Positions 1-12,790 of a DNA stretch of 64,000 bases are shown in pieces. The stretch's first letter is position 1. Each line of letters starts with the position of its first letter. The notes below the pieces were generated by a model. It had not been told where the DNA came from. It made no database searches and saw only the letters and a program-made list of their open reading frames with translations. A program made the translations under genes and the position numbers. Source of the stretch: Cyanoderma ruficeps (taxonomy: Eukaryota > Chordata > Aves > Passeriformes > Timaliidae). Location: positions 3,077,485 through 3,141,484 of the forward strand of contig VZDJ01000301.1 of NCBI GenBank assembly GCA_008694505.1. Direction: 5' to 3'.

Positions 1-748
1 GATGCTTTTGTTTCCAGCTGTGCCAGTGCTGCAGCTCCCTGGAGAAAGGAGGATGCTCTGGACTTCCTTTGGGGCTGCAGCTGGGATGAACTGAACTCGG
101 TGGAGTGTGTCCCAGCCCCCTGTAAGTCAGGCTCCTGTGTCCCAGCCACGCTTAAAAGAATCTTGGTCATCTTTCCTTGTGCGCACCTGAAAAAGAGTCA
201 GAAGTTGGCTTTTAACTTGGCTTTTGGTGTCGGGGCCCGTGTGGGTGCTGTGCAGGGTAGCTGAGGGAACTAACAATTGCTGAGCAGCTGAACCTGGCCC
301 TTGGCTCAGCCCCTCTGCCTTCAGTCTGTGAGCAGGTGATGGTGAGCAAGTGGTCATTGCCCATTGGTGGATGAAAAAATGCAAACCCAACCTGCAGTGT
401 CCCCAACCTGCAATGTCTTGACTTTGATTTAGAAGAAGAAACTGTTTTCGAAAGAGGAACAAAATTCCGAATTCTCCCAAAGCCTCTTTCCCTGGGCGAC
501 AGGACAAGCAGGGGCTGAGCGGGTTTTGGGCCCGTCCCGAGCGCTCCGATCGTTCCCGGTGCCTCTGTCCCGGCCCGTGGCGCCGGGATTCCCACTCCTG
601 GTCCCGTAACGCGCAGGCGCGGTCGGGCCCGGACTACATCTCCCGGCGGCCTCCGCGCAATGGCGGCCGCCCGCCTCCTTCCCGGCAGCGCCCGCCGTCC
701 CTTCCGGCTTCGAGCGGCGGCGGCTCCGCGGGGCGGGCTCGCCCCGCC
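1..748. promoter_or_regulatory. ABCF3 upstream region and CpG-island promoter
   Basis: No exon or polyadenylation signal could be supported in the first 500 bases on either strand. From about 520 the sequence becomes very GC- and CpG-rich and continues so through the first ABCF3 exon to about 1200, a typical CpG-island promoter without a TATA box. At 633-651 the sequence ACTACATCTCCCGGCGGCC resembles the ZNF143/Staf-type element ACTACAATTCCCAGCATGC. Short open frames across this region on both strands have no family resemblance and follow the GC composition. Confidence 0.6.
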
Positions 749-3700
749 ATGGCGTCCTGCGCCGACATCCTCCGCTCCGAGTTCCCCGACTTGGACGGCG
801 AGCTGTTCGCTTACGTTACGGGTGAGCGGCTCCCGCCTGCCCGCTGTGGCTCGGCCTCCCACGACGCCGCATGTCGCGACACCTCTTCGCTGTGGCGACA
901 GGCAGCAGCCCCCGAATCGCGACAGGCGACCGGGGAAGGGTGGGGTAGGGGGAACCGGGAGGGTGCCACCTGTCGCCGCAGCGGCGGGGTGTGCAGCGCC
1001 GGTGCCCTGTGCCCGCAGGGATCCTGCACGGCAGCGGGGCGGACTTCGAGTCGGTGGACGAGCTGGAGGAGGCGGTGGGCGAACTGCTGCGGGAGGTGTC
1101 GCAGGACACCAAGGACGACGGCGCCATCAGGGAGATCTGCCAGCGCCTCTTCAACACCCTGCAGCTGTAAGGGCACCCGGCGTCCCCTCGCGCCCCCTCA
1201 CCCCACTCACGCACCTCACCCTCCTCCTCCTCTCCGTAGGGACGAGGGCCAAGCACAGCGCTGCAGCCAGGTGTTGCTGGATGCCCCCATCCAGCTTTCC
1301 CAGATCACTGATGGATATGGTGAGTGGTACCCGCGGCTCATGTCCTACCATCAGGGTTCGGGAGCTCGGGGCGTTGGGTGTGCTCACCTGACCTTGGGGA
1401 GGGGGCGCTCAGGCTGTCCCTCACAGGCATACATCTGTTTCTCATTCTGTTGCTGAGCTGTGGGCTGCAGTGCCCACGGGGTAAGCTGGAGTGAAGGTGG
1501 AGGTGGAGAGATGCCCTTTGGTCCCTTCATCCTGTCAGGAGAGGGATCAGCCATGTCTGGGCATGGGTGGTCATTAAGGCAGGGCTTTGAGCACTGCCAC
1601 ATGTGCTCACCAACCCCAACCCCACTGTCTTCTTGCAGGTGACAGTAGTGCAGATGTGCTGCCGGGGCTGTTGCTGAAGAGAGGCCAGACCTCGGTAAGT
1701 GAGGGCTGTGCCCTTCCTTGTGAGAGGAGCTGACACATGGAGCTCCAGTCCAGGTTGCCCTTGGAGAGCAGCCAAGGCAAGCAGCATCCTGGTTAGGAGT
1801 ATAGCTGCAGGGAGTACTGCTCCTCCTTGTCAGGCTCTCTGTCATTTGGAAAACTCTAGACCTTGGTCTGGTGAAGAGGCTCCACGTGAGTTAGCAGCTT
1901 ATTAATCTGACGAGATTGATTTTGCTGTAATTTCTTAGTGAACTCGTGACTTGCTGTAGGACCTTTGGCTCCTACAGCAAGGCCATTGGTTGAGAAAACA
2001 GGATGTCCCTGGATGACATCTTGAATATTCAGTGAGGGATAAAGGTCTGGGTAATGGCAGGAGGGGGCGTGTTACAAGTGGGAAGTTAGCAGAGACCTGC
2101 CGTGGGGACAGGTCTCTGAGCTTGTAAGCTCAGCTCTAGAGCCAGCTGTAGATTGTTGTGGTTTGGGAAATAAGATCAAGAGCAGAGAAGTTTGGAATTA
2201 GTTCCACTCCATGACCTGAAGAAATCGGGACATCTGTATTGATGGAATGTGTAGCTGCTCAGGAACAGCCTGGCTTGCTGTCTGTATTGGATGTGCCAAA
2301 GGCTGAGCATGGGTGAGGTGCAGTTGCACATCCACAGAGCAAGGACAGCAGTGGCTGTACAGTGTGGGCAGTGTCTTTGCCAGGTCACTCACAGAGCTCC
2401 CTTTCCATGGGTTAATGTGTTGAGGATGAGAACCCTTCACTTGCAGGCTGGGACCTAACACGATTCCCACACGTCTGAACGGGAGTCTTAAGCAAAATCT
2501 GGCAGCTCTGGCTGGTTTTGGCACCAGAGTTGTCGCGGCTGGATTCACTTTCCAGCTCTTGTGTCTGCAGCTCAAAAAAGGATCTTCAGAAAAATTGGAG
2601 ATGATTCAGAGAAGGCCTTGGGAGGCCTGTCAAGCTTTGGAGGATGTCTTACTAGGAGATTCAGAAAGCTGGGTGTAGTTTACAGAGTGACTCTCTCTGT
2701 AGGTGTGGGGTCACAGCTCTAGTAACAAGACACTCTTCAGTCTGGCATGCAGGTCTTTAACGTGCTCTGGTGCCTGCAGAGTTGCCTAGAAATATCTAGG
2801 AGTATCCTTGGTCAGCCACAAATATTTGACTCTATGCAGGAATAAACTGGAGTGGGTTGAAAGCCTGGCCAAGACCAGAAGCCACGTTAAAACACTTGGC
2901 GCCTTCTTGCCTTCAGGGTTAATTAAATGCTTTTTGTCTCTGATCCACTGCTCAAGAAGAGTTTATTCCAAACTGTCTAATGTTTAACGTGTTGGGAAGG
3001 GAAACACCTCATGGTGCACTTCAAGGGTGGGTGCAGAGTATACCAGAAGAAGTATACCACTGGGATGGCAGGTTGCTGCCATTGAAGTGATTTGGCTGAT
3101 CCAGGTCCCTGGAACTACAGAAACTGACTGTACGACAGGGTTAGCCAAAACTTCTGCCTTGCTGAGGCAAAACTTGTGTATGAGCTCTTGATTTACGACT
3201 TCATAGCTGAGGTAGTTTCCTGGCCTGATTAGCCTCCTCAAAATATGCTTGAATCTGTCCCACTTTTCCTGTCCTTCCTCCCTCCCTTTCTTCCAGGCTT
3301 GAGAGGTTGATTGATCTTTTTTCTCCCAGAGCTGGGCTTTTGGGGGTTTTGCTGAAGATGCTCTCTCTCCTCTTCAAACTCTGTTCTGTGTCCCAGATGG
3401 TGAATGCCAAGAAACTGGAGAAGGCAGAAGCCAGGCTGAAAGCCAAGCAGGACAAGAGGCTGGAGCGGGATTCCCTGAAGTCATCTGGCCCTGTGTGAGT
3501 ATGCAGGGCACTTTGAACATCCCTGCTCTGCTGAGCTGGCTGGGATCTGACTGTAGCAGAGCTTTCTTGCTGACCCCCTTCTCTGTTCTTCCTGTCCACA
3601 GAGTCCTTGAGGAGGCATCTGCCAGCCAAGCTTCCAGCAAGAAGGAGACTCGCATGGAGTCATCAGGCAAGAACAAGTCGTACGATGTCCGCATCGAGAA

Positions 3701-6700
3701 CTTCGACGTGTCCTTCGGTGAGCGGTGAGTGTGCTGGGGACATGGGACAGACCCTGGCTGGGATTTTGGACCGTGGGGGATTAGACTGGAGTAGAGAGCA
3801 GTTGAGAAATTACAGAGGGTGTGGCGAAGATCAGGAAGCAAGGTGGGCACTGACCCTGTTGGCTTTGGGCAGGAGAAGCCTGTGATTTTTGCTTGGCTAC
3901 AGCACAGCCTGAAATACACCAGGGGCAGGTGGCTGTTGGTTATCTCCTCTCCATGGGACAGTCTGACCAAGGATCTGCCTGTTCCCTTGCTTCAGTGTCC
4001 TGCTGACGGGAGCAGACCTGAACCTGGCTTTTGGCCGGCGCTACGGGCTGGTGGGCAGGAACGGGCTGGGGAAGACCACGCTGCTGAAGATGATCGCCAG
4101 CCAGAGCCTGCGCATCCCCTCACACATCAGCATCCTGCACGTGGAGCAGGAGGTGGCAGGCGATGACACACCGGCACTGCAGAGTGTGCTGGAGTGTGAC
4201 ACCACTCGTGAGAGCCTGCTGCGGGAGGAGAGGGACCTGACAGCCAAGATCAATGCTGGCAGGTGAGGTGATCCTCTGGATTTCCAGCCCTTCTGTGGCC
4301 TCTTGACCACAAGGTCTCATTCTGAGGTCTCTCCCTTCCACCTCTGGCAGAGGTGGGCTGTATCTTGACCACCTTAGTCCTGCCTGGGGAGATCAGCCTC
4401 CCCCAGCTCTCAAACCCTGACTTGGTGAGTCCCACACCTTCCTCCTTTTTCTATCCTAGGGGAGAAGGGACAGAAGGGGACAGACTATCAGAGATCTACG
4501 CTAAGCTGGAGGAGATTGAGGCAGACAAAGCCCCAGCAAGGTGAGACAGCGCTGTGAGCACCACTATGTGTTGGCATGGCCAGGGCTGAGCAGTGGTTTG
4601 GGGTATGGAAGGGTGATGCTGTGGCCCTGGGATCCAGCGTGTGGGGATGGGGTTTTCCCTGCTGTTCTTGTCTCTCCTCTGTCACAGCTCTGCTGGTTTA
4701 GAAATAGCTGACCTTTCTGCTGAAGCTGGAGGGACTTTTTTTGCCCCAAATGGCTTATACTGCTGCTGCTGCTCTCCAATCTCCCTAGGTTCCTGGTGCT
4801 TGGGGAGTGTTTTTGGGATGGTAGTGGTGGTGTGACTCTCTTCCTGGCCAAAGAGATGAAAACTCCTTGTAAATCTCCTGGGACTTCATGTGGATGCTGT
4901 TCCTTGCTGGGCTGCATTTCCTAGCCAAGTGCTTTTCTTGGGTGTGCAGGAAGGTTTTCCTGCACCAGAATGGCTTTAAAATATGTAATGGAGTTCCCTT
5001 CATGGTTGTGGGTCTGAGACCTTGGGCTGTGCTCTGCCTTGGATGCTGTAGCTGGATTCCAGTTCTCTCCCCTTTTCCCCAGGGCGTCCGTCATTCTTGC
5101 TGGGCTGGGCTTTAATGCAAAGATGCAGCAACAGACAACCAAGTAAGTTTCCAAACTTTGGGCACTGAGGCAGTGATGGGGCTGGGGAGATGTTCCAGTT
5201 GAGCCCTCAGGCACTGCTGTGGCTGTAAGGAAGAGCAAGGATCTATTCTTGATCATCCAATGTGGTCTCCTGCCACCTTCCTGCTGGTCCACAGATCTTG
5301 TGCTGTGCCTGAAATCTCTGTTGGCATAAGTTGCCTCTGGGTGACAGCAGAGCCAAAAGTGCCATGGGGGAGGAGGGATCCTGCAGTCAGGCAAACACAG
5401 AGTGGTTCTGTGTTGAACAGTAACTTCTGCATCTTCCCTCCTCAGAGAGTTTTCTGGAGGCTGGAGAATGAGACTGGCCTTAGCCAGAGCCCTGTTTGCC
5501 AGGTTGGTGTCCAGGCCTTCATGCTATGGGGTTAAGCCTCCTTGTTGTCCGTGCTGCGAGGTGCAGGGGTGCTGACTGGGGGTCCCCTCAACCCAGGCTC
5601 TGGGGGTGGGGATGTTGGAGGCACTGGGGCTTTGTGTGTGTGATGAGACACTCTGCACTGACCCTGTGCTCCTTCTGCTTCTGATACCCATGTCTTGTTT
5701 TCCCCAGGCCAGATCTCCTTCTGCTGGATGGTAAGTTGATACTGTGAGTCCCCCTGTGACACTGCTGTGCCTGCCTGTGCCCTTCCTGGGGTTGGGAGCA
5801 TGCCATGGCCTTTATCTGCCTGCTCAAAATAGCCCTGTGTGACAGGCTGGCCTGGCAGTGTGGTTAGCAGCAGTGGCACGGGGAAATCTGCCTGGGCAGC
5901 AGCTCTCACTGTACTCAGCAGAGCCTTGCCCTGTGCCCCAGCCAGGTGGTCTGCATGTCATCCTGCCCCAGGTTTTGTTCCCTTTCCCTTGCCAGTCCCT
6001 AGAATGCACCCTGGCTGCCAGTCTGTGCTGGAGGAAGTCCTTTCACTGCAGAGCATGCCCAAGTTGGACAGGGAATCTGGGTGAGATGCTGCTGTGGGGC
6101 ACCAGAGTCTGGGTATCGATGTGGAGTGGGGGAAGCATCCCTGCCTGAGCCTCAGCCCCTGTGCACACACTGCATCACACCCTACACGCGAGTCCCCTGA
6201 GCTGGGCAAAGAAGGTTTCCATGCAGGCTCTTTCCGCCCCAGTGCAGATCACTAGGCTTTCCTATGGGAAAAAAAATAAAATCCACCCATCCCCACCCCT
6301 CCTGACCTGAGTGCCTTTTCCCCTTCCCTCAGAGCCAACGAACATGCTGGATGTGAGGGCAATTTTGTGGCTGGAGAGCTACCTACAGGTAGGGGGGTGG
6401 CAGAAGGCCATAATACAGAGAAAGGGTGAGGGAGGGAGATGTCCTCGCCTACCTGGATGGTGGGACCAACCCCTGTGCCCTGGCTTGATGGTGCTCAGGC
6501 CTCCCTCTTGCTGTCTCCAGACCTGGCAGTCGACCATCCTCGTGGTGTCCCACGACAGGAACTTCCTGAACGCGGTGGCCACGGACATCATCCACCTGCA
6601 CTCGCAGCGGCTGGACATGTACCGTGGGGACTTTGAGAACTTCATGAAGACCAAGGAGGAGCGGCTGAAGAACCAGCAGCGAGAGTACGAAGCCCAGCAG

Positions 6701-9700
6701 CAGTACCGCGAGCACATCCAGGTACTGGGAGAAGCCAGTGGAGCTGGGGCATTCTTCTCCCAGCCTTGTCCCTTTCTCTCTGCCTTAGTGGTTGTGTTGC
6801 TGTAGGTTTGGCAGTGGAGCAGGACAGCTGGTGCTGAGGGGGACTAGGGGGTCTCTGGTTTTCTCTGCAGGTTTTCATTGACCGCTTTCGCTACAACGCC
6901 AACCGGGCGTCCCAGGTGCAGAGCAAGCTGAAGCTGTTGGAGAAGCTGTGAGTGCCTTTCCTGCTCCTCTCTGGAGGTGGGAAAGGGGCAGCGCTCATGG
7001 AAAGAAATGGAGGTTCCCAGGGTACCTGGCAGATACAGTTGTGGTTTGGGCTTTTAGAGTGCCTGTCTCTGGTTCAGAGGCTTTGGTTAGGATGAGGTGG
7101 CACAGAGCTAAAGACTCTGCCTGGGCTTCTGGTGTGGGAGCAGATCCACAGTGCAGAGCACCTTGGTTGTATGTCTCCTCTTATTGCAGGCCAGTGCTGA
7201 AGCCTGTGGACAAGGAATCTGAGGTGATCATCAGGTGAGTGTCCCCTGAGCCATTGTTTGGAGGGCACCTGGCTCCATTTCAAACATGAGTTTCTCCAGG
7301 GTCCTGTCCCAGCTGGGACAACCACCCCTTCATGTGGGCCAGTTTTATTCTGACAGGGAGACCAGACAGGTCCCCGTTTTCAGGTTGGGTTCCCTGGGGC
7401 CAAGGCTGCAGGTCCTTGTTGTCTTCTTGTGACCTTCCCTGAGGCTCTGCATGGTAGGGAGCCCCTCTTGTCACCTGGGGGTTACAGAAGTTGTTCCAGG
7501 CAGTTGGAAGTCTCTGAAGTTCCTGTTCATCTCTCACCTCTTCCTGCCTTCTTAGGTTCCCCGATGGCTTTGAGAAGTTCTCCCCCCCAATCCTGCAGCT
7601 GGATGAAGTAGACTTCTATTATGAGCCAAGTCACTACATCTTTCATTCCCTCTCTGTCTCTGCCGACCTGGAGTCCCGCATCTGTGTGGTATGTGGGATT
7701 GCAGAATAATGGAGGCTACGAGGGACCTTGGGGGGACCCTGCTCAAAGCAGGGATAGCTTTGGTTATAGGTCAGGTTGCTCAGGTCCTTGTCTAGTTGAA
7801 TGCTGGATGTTTTCCAGGGAGGACTATTTCTTCCATTCTGCTGGGTCCCATCACAGCATTTGATCATCCTTATTTTGAGGAACACTGGAACATTTTTCCT
7901 AATACCATTTAGAATTTGTGATTTCATCCTTTCACTGGATACTTTGGAGAAGAGACCAGATCCATATACAATTCCTGTTAGATGACAGCAACCATCTAAC
8001 TGTAGTGGGGGCCCTGCTACATTGGATGGGGCAGCAGACACTGTGCTTGCAGATGAGGCTGGGACCATGTAGTCCTTAGGCTTAAGGGTTGGGGAGGGAA
8101 CATCTGGCACTGCTGCCAGGGCTGCTTGTCAATTATAGAAATGCAGCTTCCTGGTAGCTGAAGTCACCATTTAGACTCTATCCTGCTCCCCCACATCATC
8201 TGCAAGAACTGAAGTTCCCTGATCACTGCCCCCTTCTCTGAAGTGCCTTCATGGATTTCATATTCTCCAATGCTGCTGCTGCTTCTCTAGGTTGGGGAAA
8301 ACGGAGCTGGCAAGTCAACCATGCTAAAGATCTTGATGGGGGAGCTGGCACCAGTCAGAGGGATCAGACATGCTCACAGGTACCTGGTTGGAAGGACTGG
8401 GGGACTGGGAGGAATGCTGCAGCTGGGGGGCTTCTGGACTGTGCTGCTTGAGCAATGGGGATGGGTTCAGCACACCCAGTGGCACTGCAGCTATGAATGC
8501 TGTGGTTGTAGGGTCTGGTACCAGCTCCCAATCCCTATTCTCATTCTGCAGAAACCTAAAGATCGGTTATTTCAGCCAGCACCATGTGGATCAACTAGAC
8601 TTGAATATCACTGCTGTAGAGTTACTGGCAAGAAAGTTCCCAGGTGAGTTTTTGTTGATCCCAGAGGTCTCCTTTGCTGTGCATGGAGGAGCATTGATTT
8701 GTCCATGATTGTGGGCAGAAGGCTCTGTCCCGTCAGTGCTTAAGAGTCACTGCCAACACTGGGGTAAATCCCCTTGTCCAGCCAAGTTCAGGTCATCAGC
8801 CGTGAGAAGCGGAGTAGCTGGTAGTCTGCAGATCTCAGGCTGGTGCCAAGTTTTGGGGACAGATGAGCTGCTCACAGGATGAGCGCTGGATCCCCCTTTC
8901 CCAGTTGGCAAAACTTCTGGGTCCCTTCTCCATTACTTGACACAGTGACAGGGACCTGGGAGTGGCATCACTTGGTGTCATTCACCAGCCCTGCAGCCCC
9001 TGTCCTGATTGTGTCAGTCAGGTTTTCCTCGCAAACCCCCTGCATGGGAGAGAATTGCCTGGAAGTGTTGCTGAACTCCTGTTGGCTGGTCTGGCAGAGG
9101 CTGCCCGGCTGTGGCCCCGTGTCACACCAGGGGTGCCATAGGTGTGTTGTGACATGATCCTGCAGGGAAGACGGAGGAGCAGTACCGGCATCAGCTGGGG
9201 AGCTACGGCATCTCTGGAGAGCTGGCCGTGCGTCCTGTGGCCAGCCTGTCCGGAGGTCAGAAGAGTCGTGTGGCCTTTGCTCAGATGACTATGCCCTGGT
9301 AATGTTCTCCAAAATGCTGTTAATTTTTCCGTGGCTTCATCCCTGGAGCTTGCTTCACTGGGAGGAAGGCAGGCATCCAGCGACTTTCTGCTACCCCACA
9401 GAAGCCTTGTCCTTGGAGGTTTTTGTGGAGAGGGAGGTGTCACCCTGGGGAGACTGTGTGGAAAGAGGCAAATGGTTTTCTCCCACTGCTTTGGGCTCAC
9501 AGGGATAAGAGGTGTCCCTGGGACTGGGAGTGCCAATCCTGGGGCCAGGCACATGCCAGCTGTGGCTGTAAGCAGTTAAAGCAGCAGTCAGGGTGCAGAC
9601 CCAGCCTGAGACTGTTCCTGTGCATCCTCAGAGCTGTCTTCTCTTCTAGTCCAAACTTCTACATCCTGGATGAGCCAACGAATCACCTGGACATGGAGAC

Positions 9701-10388
9701 CATTGAGGCACTGGCAAAGGCACTGAATAAGTTCCGGGTAAGGTTCTCCCTGCAACATCTCTTGTTTTTCTAACGCCTCCTTCAGCCTCCAGCTCAAGTT
9801 ACTTGGTATCTCAGCCAGAGATGGATGGTGAAATACCAGCAGTGACTTCAAGTCTAGGACAGAGTTTGAGACATGAGTCACATTTCTGCCTTAGCCATCC
9901 ATGCTGGTGGTTTCTTTACTTGATGGCCTTGGCTGAGACTGGCTGAGAGGGGCAGTAGCAGCCCAGAGAGCACCTTGTCCGACCCTCACCTACACTCTGA
10001 CTACTATTGCACATGGCTCCTCCATAGGTGATCTGTCTGTCCCCTTGGAGGGAGGAAAGGCTGGGATGAGCTCCCTGCCACTAACGTACTGTTAAGTTTT
10101 CCCTGGAGTGGATGGAAACCTGAAGTTCTGGGCACAGGCTAGACAGAGGCACAAGATCTCCATGCCACCAGTGCTGGGCCCTGGGTTGTGCTCCACTAAG
10201 TTCCTAATTTTCCCCTTGTATATTGACAGGGTGGTATAATCCTGGTGTCCCATGATGAACGCTTTATCCGCCTGGTGTGCCAGGAGCTGTGGGTGTGTGA
10301 GAACGCCACCGTGACCCGCATCGAGGGTGGCTTTGACCAGTACAGAGACATCCTGAAGGAGCAGTTCCGGAAGGAGGGTTTCCTATAA
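749..10388 (+). CDS. ABCF3: ABCF3, ATP-binding cassette subfamily F member 3 (spliced, 21 coding exons)
   Basis: Exons: 749-821, 1019-1166, 1240-1319, 1639-1694, 3397-3494, 3602-3724, 3996-4262, 4460-4540, 5083-5142, 5446-5502, 5708-5730 (23-nt micro-exon), 6333-6388, 6521-6721, 6871-6947, 7190-7234, 7556-7688, 8291-8379, 8552-8643, 9166-9298, 9650-9737, 10230-10388. They join in frame to 2139 nt, 712 aa, close to human ABCF3 (709). All introns are GT-AG. The protein is a twin-nucleotide-binding-domain ABC protein without membrane segments. Walker A GRNGLGKT lies at residues 213-220 and GENGAGKS at 528-535. ABC signatures are FSGGW (exon 10) and LSGGQ (exon 19); Walker B/D-loops are LLLLDEPTNMLD and FYILDEPTNHLD, each followed by a VSHD switch histidine. 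The start was chosen for its match to the family N-terminus (MASCADILRSEF) at the end of the CpG island. ABCF proteins act on ribosomes; mammalian ABCF3 is implicated in cell proliferation and antiviral response. Confidence 0.97.
1950..1981. repeat. Perfect 12-bp inverted repeat with 8-nt loop
   Basis: CTTGCTGTAGGA (1950-1961) and its exact reverse complement (1970-1981) flank an 8-base loop, inside ABCF3 intron 4 (1695-3396). The flanking bases do not extend the stem, so it is too short for a microRNA precursor. Function unknown. Confidence 0.7.
7705..7965 (-). mobile_element. Old CR1 LINE 3' fragment in ABCF3 intron 16
   Basis: The plus strand reads like the antisense of the CR1 3' region: a block around 'ccctgctcaaagcaggg' and 'caggttgctcagg..cttgtc', characteristic of avian CR1 copies. 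It is diverged and lies wholly within the intron 7689-8290. Ends are approximate. Confidence 0.6.
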
Positions 10389-11140
10389 GGGAGGTGGGAG
10401 CCGGACTGCGCCAGGGGCTGGAGGACAAAGCTCAGCCACCTCGGCATCCACCCCAACTGTGCCTGGCAGAGCGCCGAGGACGCTGCTGCCCGCATGGACC
10501 GTCAGCCATGCCATCAAACTGCCACCTGAACTGCTCTCCCCTCCCGGGGCCAGGTGGAAGGACAGCGTGGGAGCAGGAGCCTGGTGTGCGTGGCCTGGGG
10601 CTCTGTCACTGTCCGGGGCTGTGCCTGGCACTGGGCACACTTAGAAGGCTGTGCCTGGAGCTGCTGCTGTGCCGAGAGGAGGGAAGGCAGAGTATCCTGA
10701 CCCTCGGTTTAACTCCGTGCTCTGCAGGGCAGAAGAGCTGTTCTCTGTTTCTTCACTTCACCCTCTGCCTTTTTCTTTGGTTTTTTTTTTTTGTTGTTGT
10801 TGTTTAACTGCCTGAGCACTTGTCTGGCTCCATCACATGCCACTGTCCTCCCTGCTGCCTTGGAGGGAAACGAGGCGTTTGCTGCTAAAAGTGACCCCCG
10901 CCTCTTCCCCAGCCCCCTGATGCTGGGGCTTGCTTACGTCTGTAGTGCCGAGGGAGCCAGAGCCCGGTTCTCCTGGGCGTGGTCCCTGCTCCTTTCCCTG
11001 TGCTGCTGCCGGTACTGCCTCGCTGCCTGCCTTGCCTTTGAGCCGGCCCGGGGCTGGGCTGCCCTCGGGTGGGCTGCCCAGTGTCCCTCCCCGCCCACCC
11101 ACACAGAGGTTGTGGTGTAAATAAACCCAGGACGCAGTGG
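10389..11140 (+). other. ABCF3 3' UTR with polyadenylation signal
   Basis: About 750 bases follow the TAA stop. They hold a T-rich/GTT stretch near 10778-10805 and a canonical AATAAA at 11119-11124, after which the sequence loses 3'UTR character. No other gene was seen here. Confidence 0.8.
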
Positions 11141-11539
11141 GTGCAATGCTCTCCTTTCCTTGGGAGGCTGTGGGGCTTGGTTTTGGAGGGGAGGGGGGAT
11201 TGTCCTCCTGCTGCCCTAAGCAAGCACAAGGCTGGTGGGGGGAGATGCTTTCCAGATGATTCTCTCTGAATTAAATGGCAGCTCTGTTGCAGGTGAGGCT
11301 GGGACCTCCTGGATGGAGCATGCCAGTGTCCCACTGGGCGGTGGGAGGCCACAAGCCACCTTTGGGGTCATGGAGCTGGTGTGAGGCTGGAGTTGGATAT
11401 CTGTTCTGGAGGGTACCAGATCTGGTTGTGGTTTGGGGGGGAAATGGGCTGAGGGTGGGCAGGAAAAGGGGGCAGAGCTCTAAATTATATTGAGCAGGGA
11501 ATGGGGATGTATTTCTGGGTGTCAAGAGAGGAACCAGGA

Positions 11540-11980
11540 AACACCAACACCTTAGGAAGCAACAGGGTAATACCCATAAATCATCTCAAAAGAATTACTA
11601 GGCAGGGCTCCTCCCAAACGGCAAAAAGGCCCCAGCTGAAGTGTCTCCACACCAGAGCATGCAGCATGGGTAACAAGCAAGAGGAGCTGGAAACCATGGC
11701 ACAATTAAAAAACTGACATAATTGCTATCAAAGAAATAGATGTGTCACACAACTGGAACACTGCAATGGAGGGCTACAAGATTTCAGAAGAAAGGAGGGG
11801 AAGGAGGGGCAGGGGTGTTGGACTCTCCTAAGGAAGGGACAGATGGTGAAGAGCTGCCTCTGAGTAACAGCCATGAACAGGTTGAGAGCCTGTGAGTAAA
11901 AATCAAGGACAGGACCAGCAAAAGAGTCTGTGTTTGGCATCTACTACAGGCTGCCTGGTCAGGGGGACTTCTGATACAGC
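11540..11980 (+). mobile_element. CR1 LINE fragment, endonuclease region, plus orientation
   Basis: The plus-strand translation contains degraded CR1 ORF2 start and endonuclease text: SMGNKQEELE at about 11665, then 'WN..NGGLQDF' at about 11750 and a 'GVCYRPPDQ'-like block at about 11930-11965. Stops and frameshifts show it is dead. It abuts a CR1 fragment in the opposite orientation. Confidence 0.7.
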
Positions 11981-11984
11981 AGCG

Positions 11985-12790
11985 TTGCTTCAGGTATGGT
12001 GGCAACTTGGTGTGTCTTCAAGTCCTGCATCCAAGTTGTTGATGAAGCTTTGAAGAGCACTGGCCTTAAAATTGAACTCTGCAGAACCCCACTAGTGACT
12101 GGACACCAGTCTGCTGTCACCCCACTCACTATACCCTGACCTGTGAGCCTATTGCTCACCCATTGCATGACATATTTATCCATGTGCTGGACACTCTGTC
12201 CAGAGGAATCCTGGGAGAGTCAGCATTGAAAGCTTTACTGAACTCCAAGTTTTGTATCAAGGCTGCGCTAGATCAACTACTTGAGTCACCTTGCCCGTAA
12301 AGGAAATTAAGTTTCTCAAGCAGAGCTCTCCCCTCATGAACTTTTGCTGGCTGTGACTGATGCCTGCGTTTGTCCTTCAGGTATTTTCCAATGACTCTCC
12401 AAATAATCTTCTCCAAAATTTTACTAGGCACTGAAATGTGACTGACAGGCCTGTAGTGCCCAGGATCATCCCTCTTGCCCTTTCAGAAAGCTGGGAAAAT
12501 ATTTGCCAGTTTCCAGTCAAGTGGGATCTCTCCAGCTTCCCATGGCAGTTCAAAAATCATTGAGGGGGTCTCATGATGACATCCACCCGCTCTTTTGAGT
12601 ACTCTTGGTTGAATTCCATAAGGCCCCATACACCATCCCTGTAAAGGGATTCAGCTGGAACAACAGATCCTGCACAAGTTTGGGATTGACTGGGAGTTTA
12701 TCATTCTCACAGCCATGGTCCTCCATATAACAAGAAAATGTGAATTCTGGGGGGTGGTTTTTGCTGTTGATGTATTTTAAAAAGAGGGAG
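11985..12790 (-). mobile_element. CR1 LINE fragment, reverse transcriptase region, minus orientation
   Basis: On the minus strand, broken frames resemble CR1 reverse transcriptase in the expected order: NPKLVQDLLFQLN at about 12670, the 'DDPGHYRPVS' block at about 12450, and 'DWCPVTSGVLQSSILRPVLF' at about 12100. Several stops interrupt it. This explains the C-terminal part of a long minus-strand open frame extending into the CpG island, which is not a gene. Confidence 0.8.
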
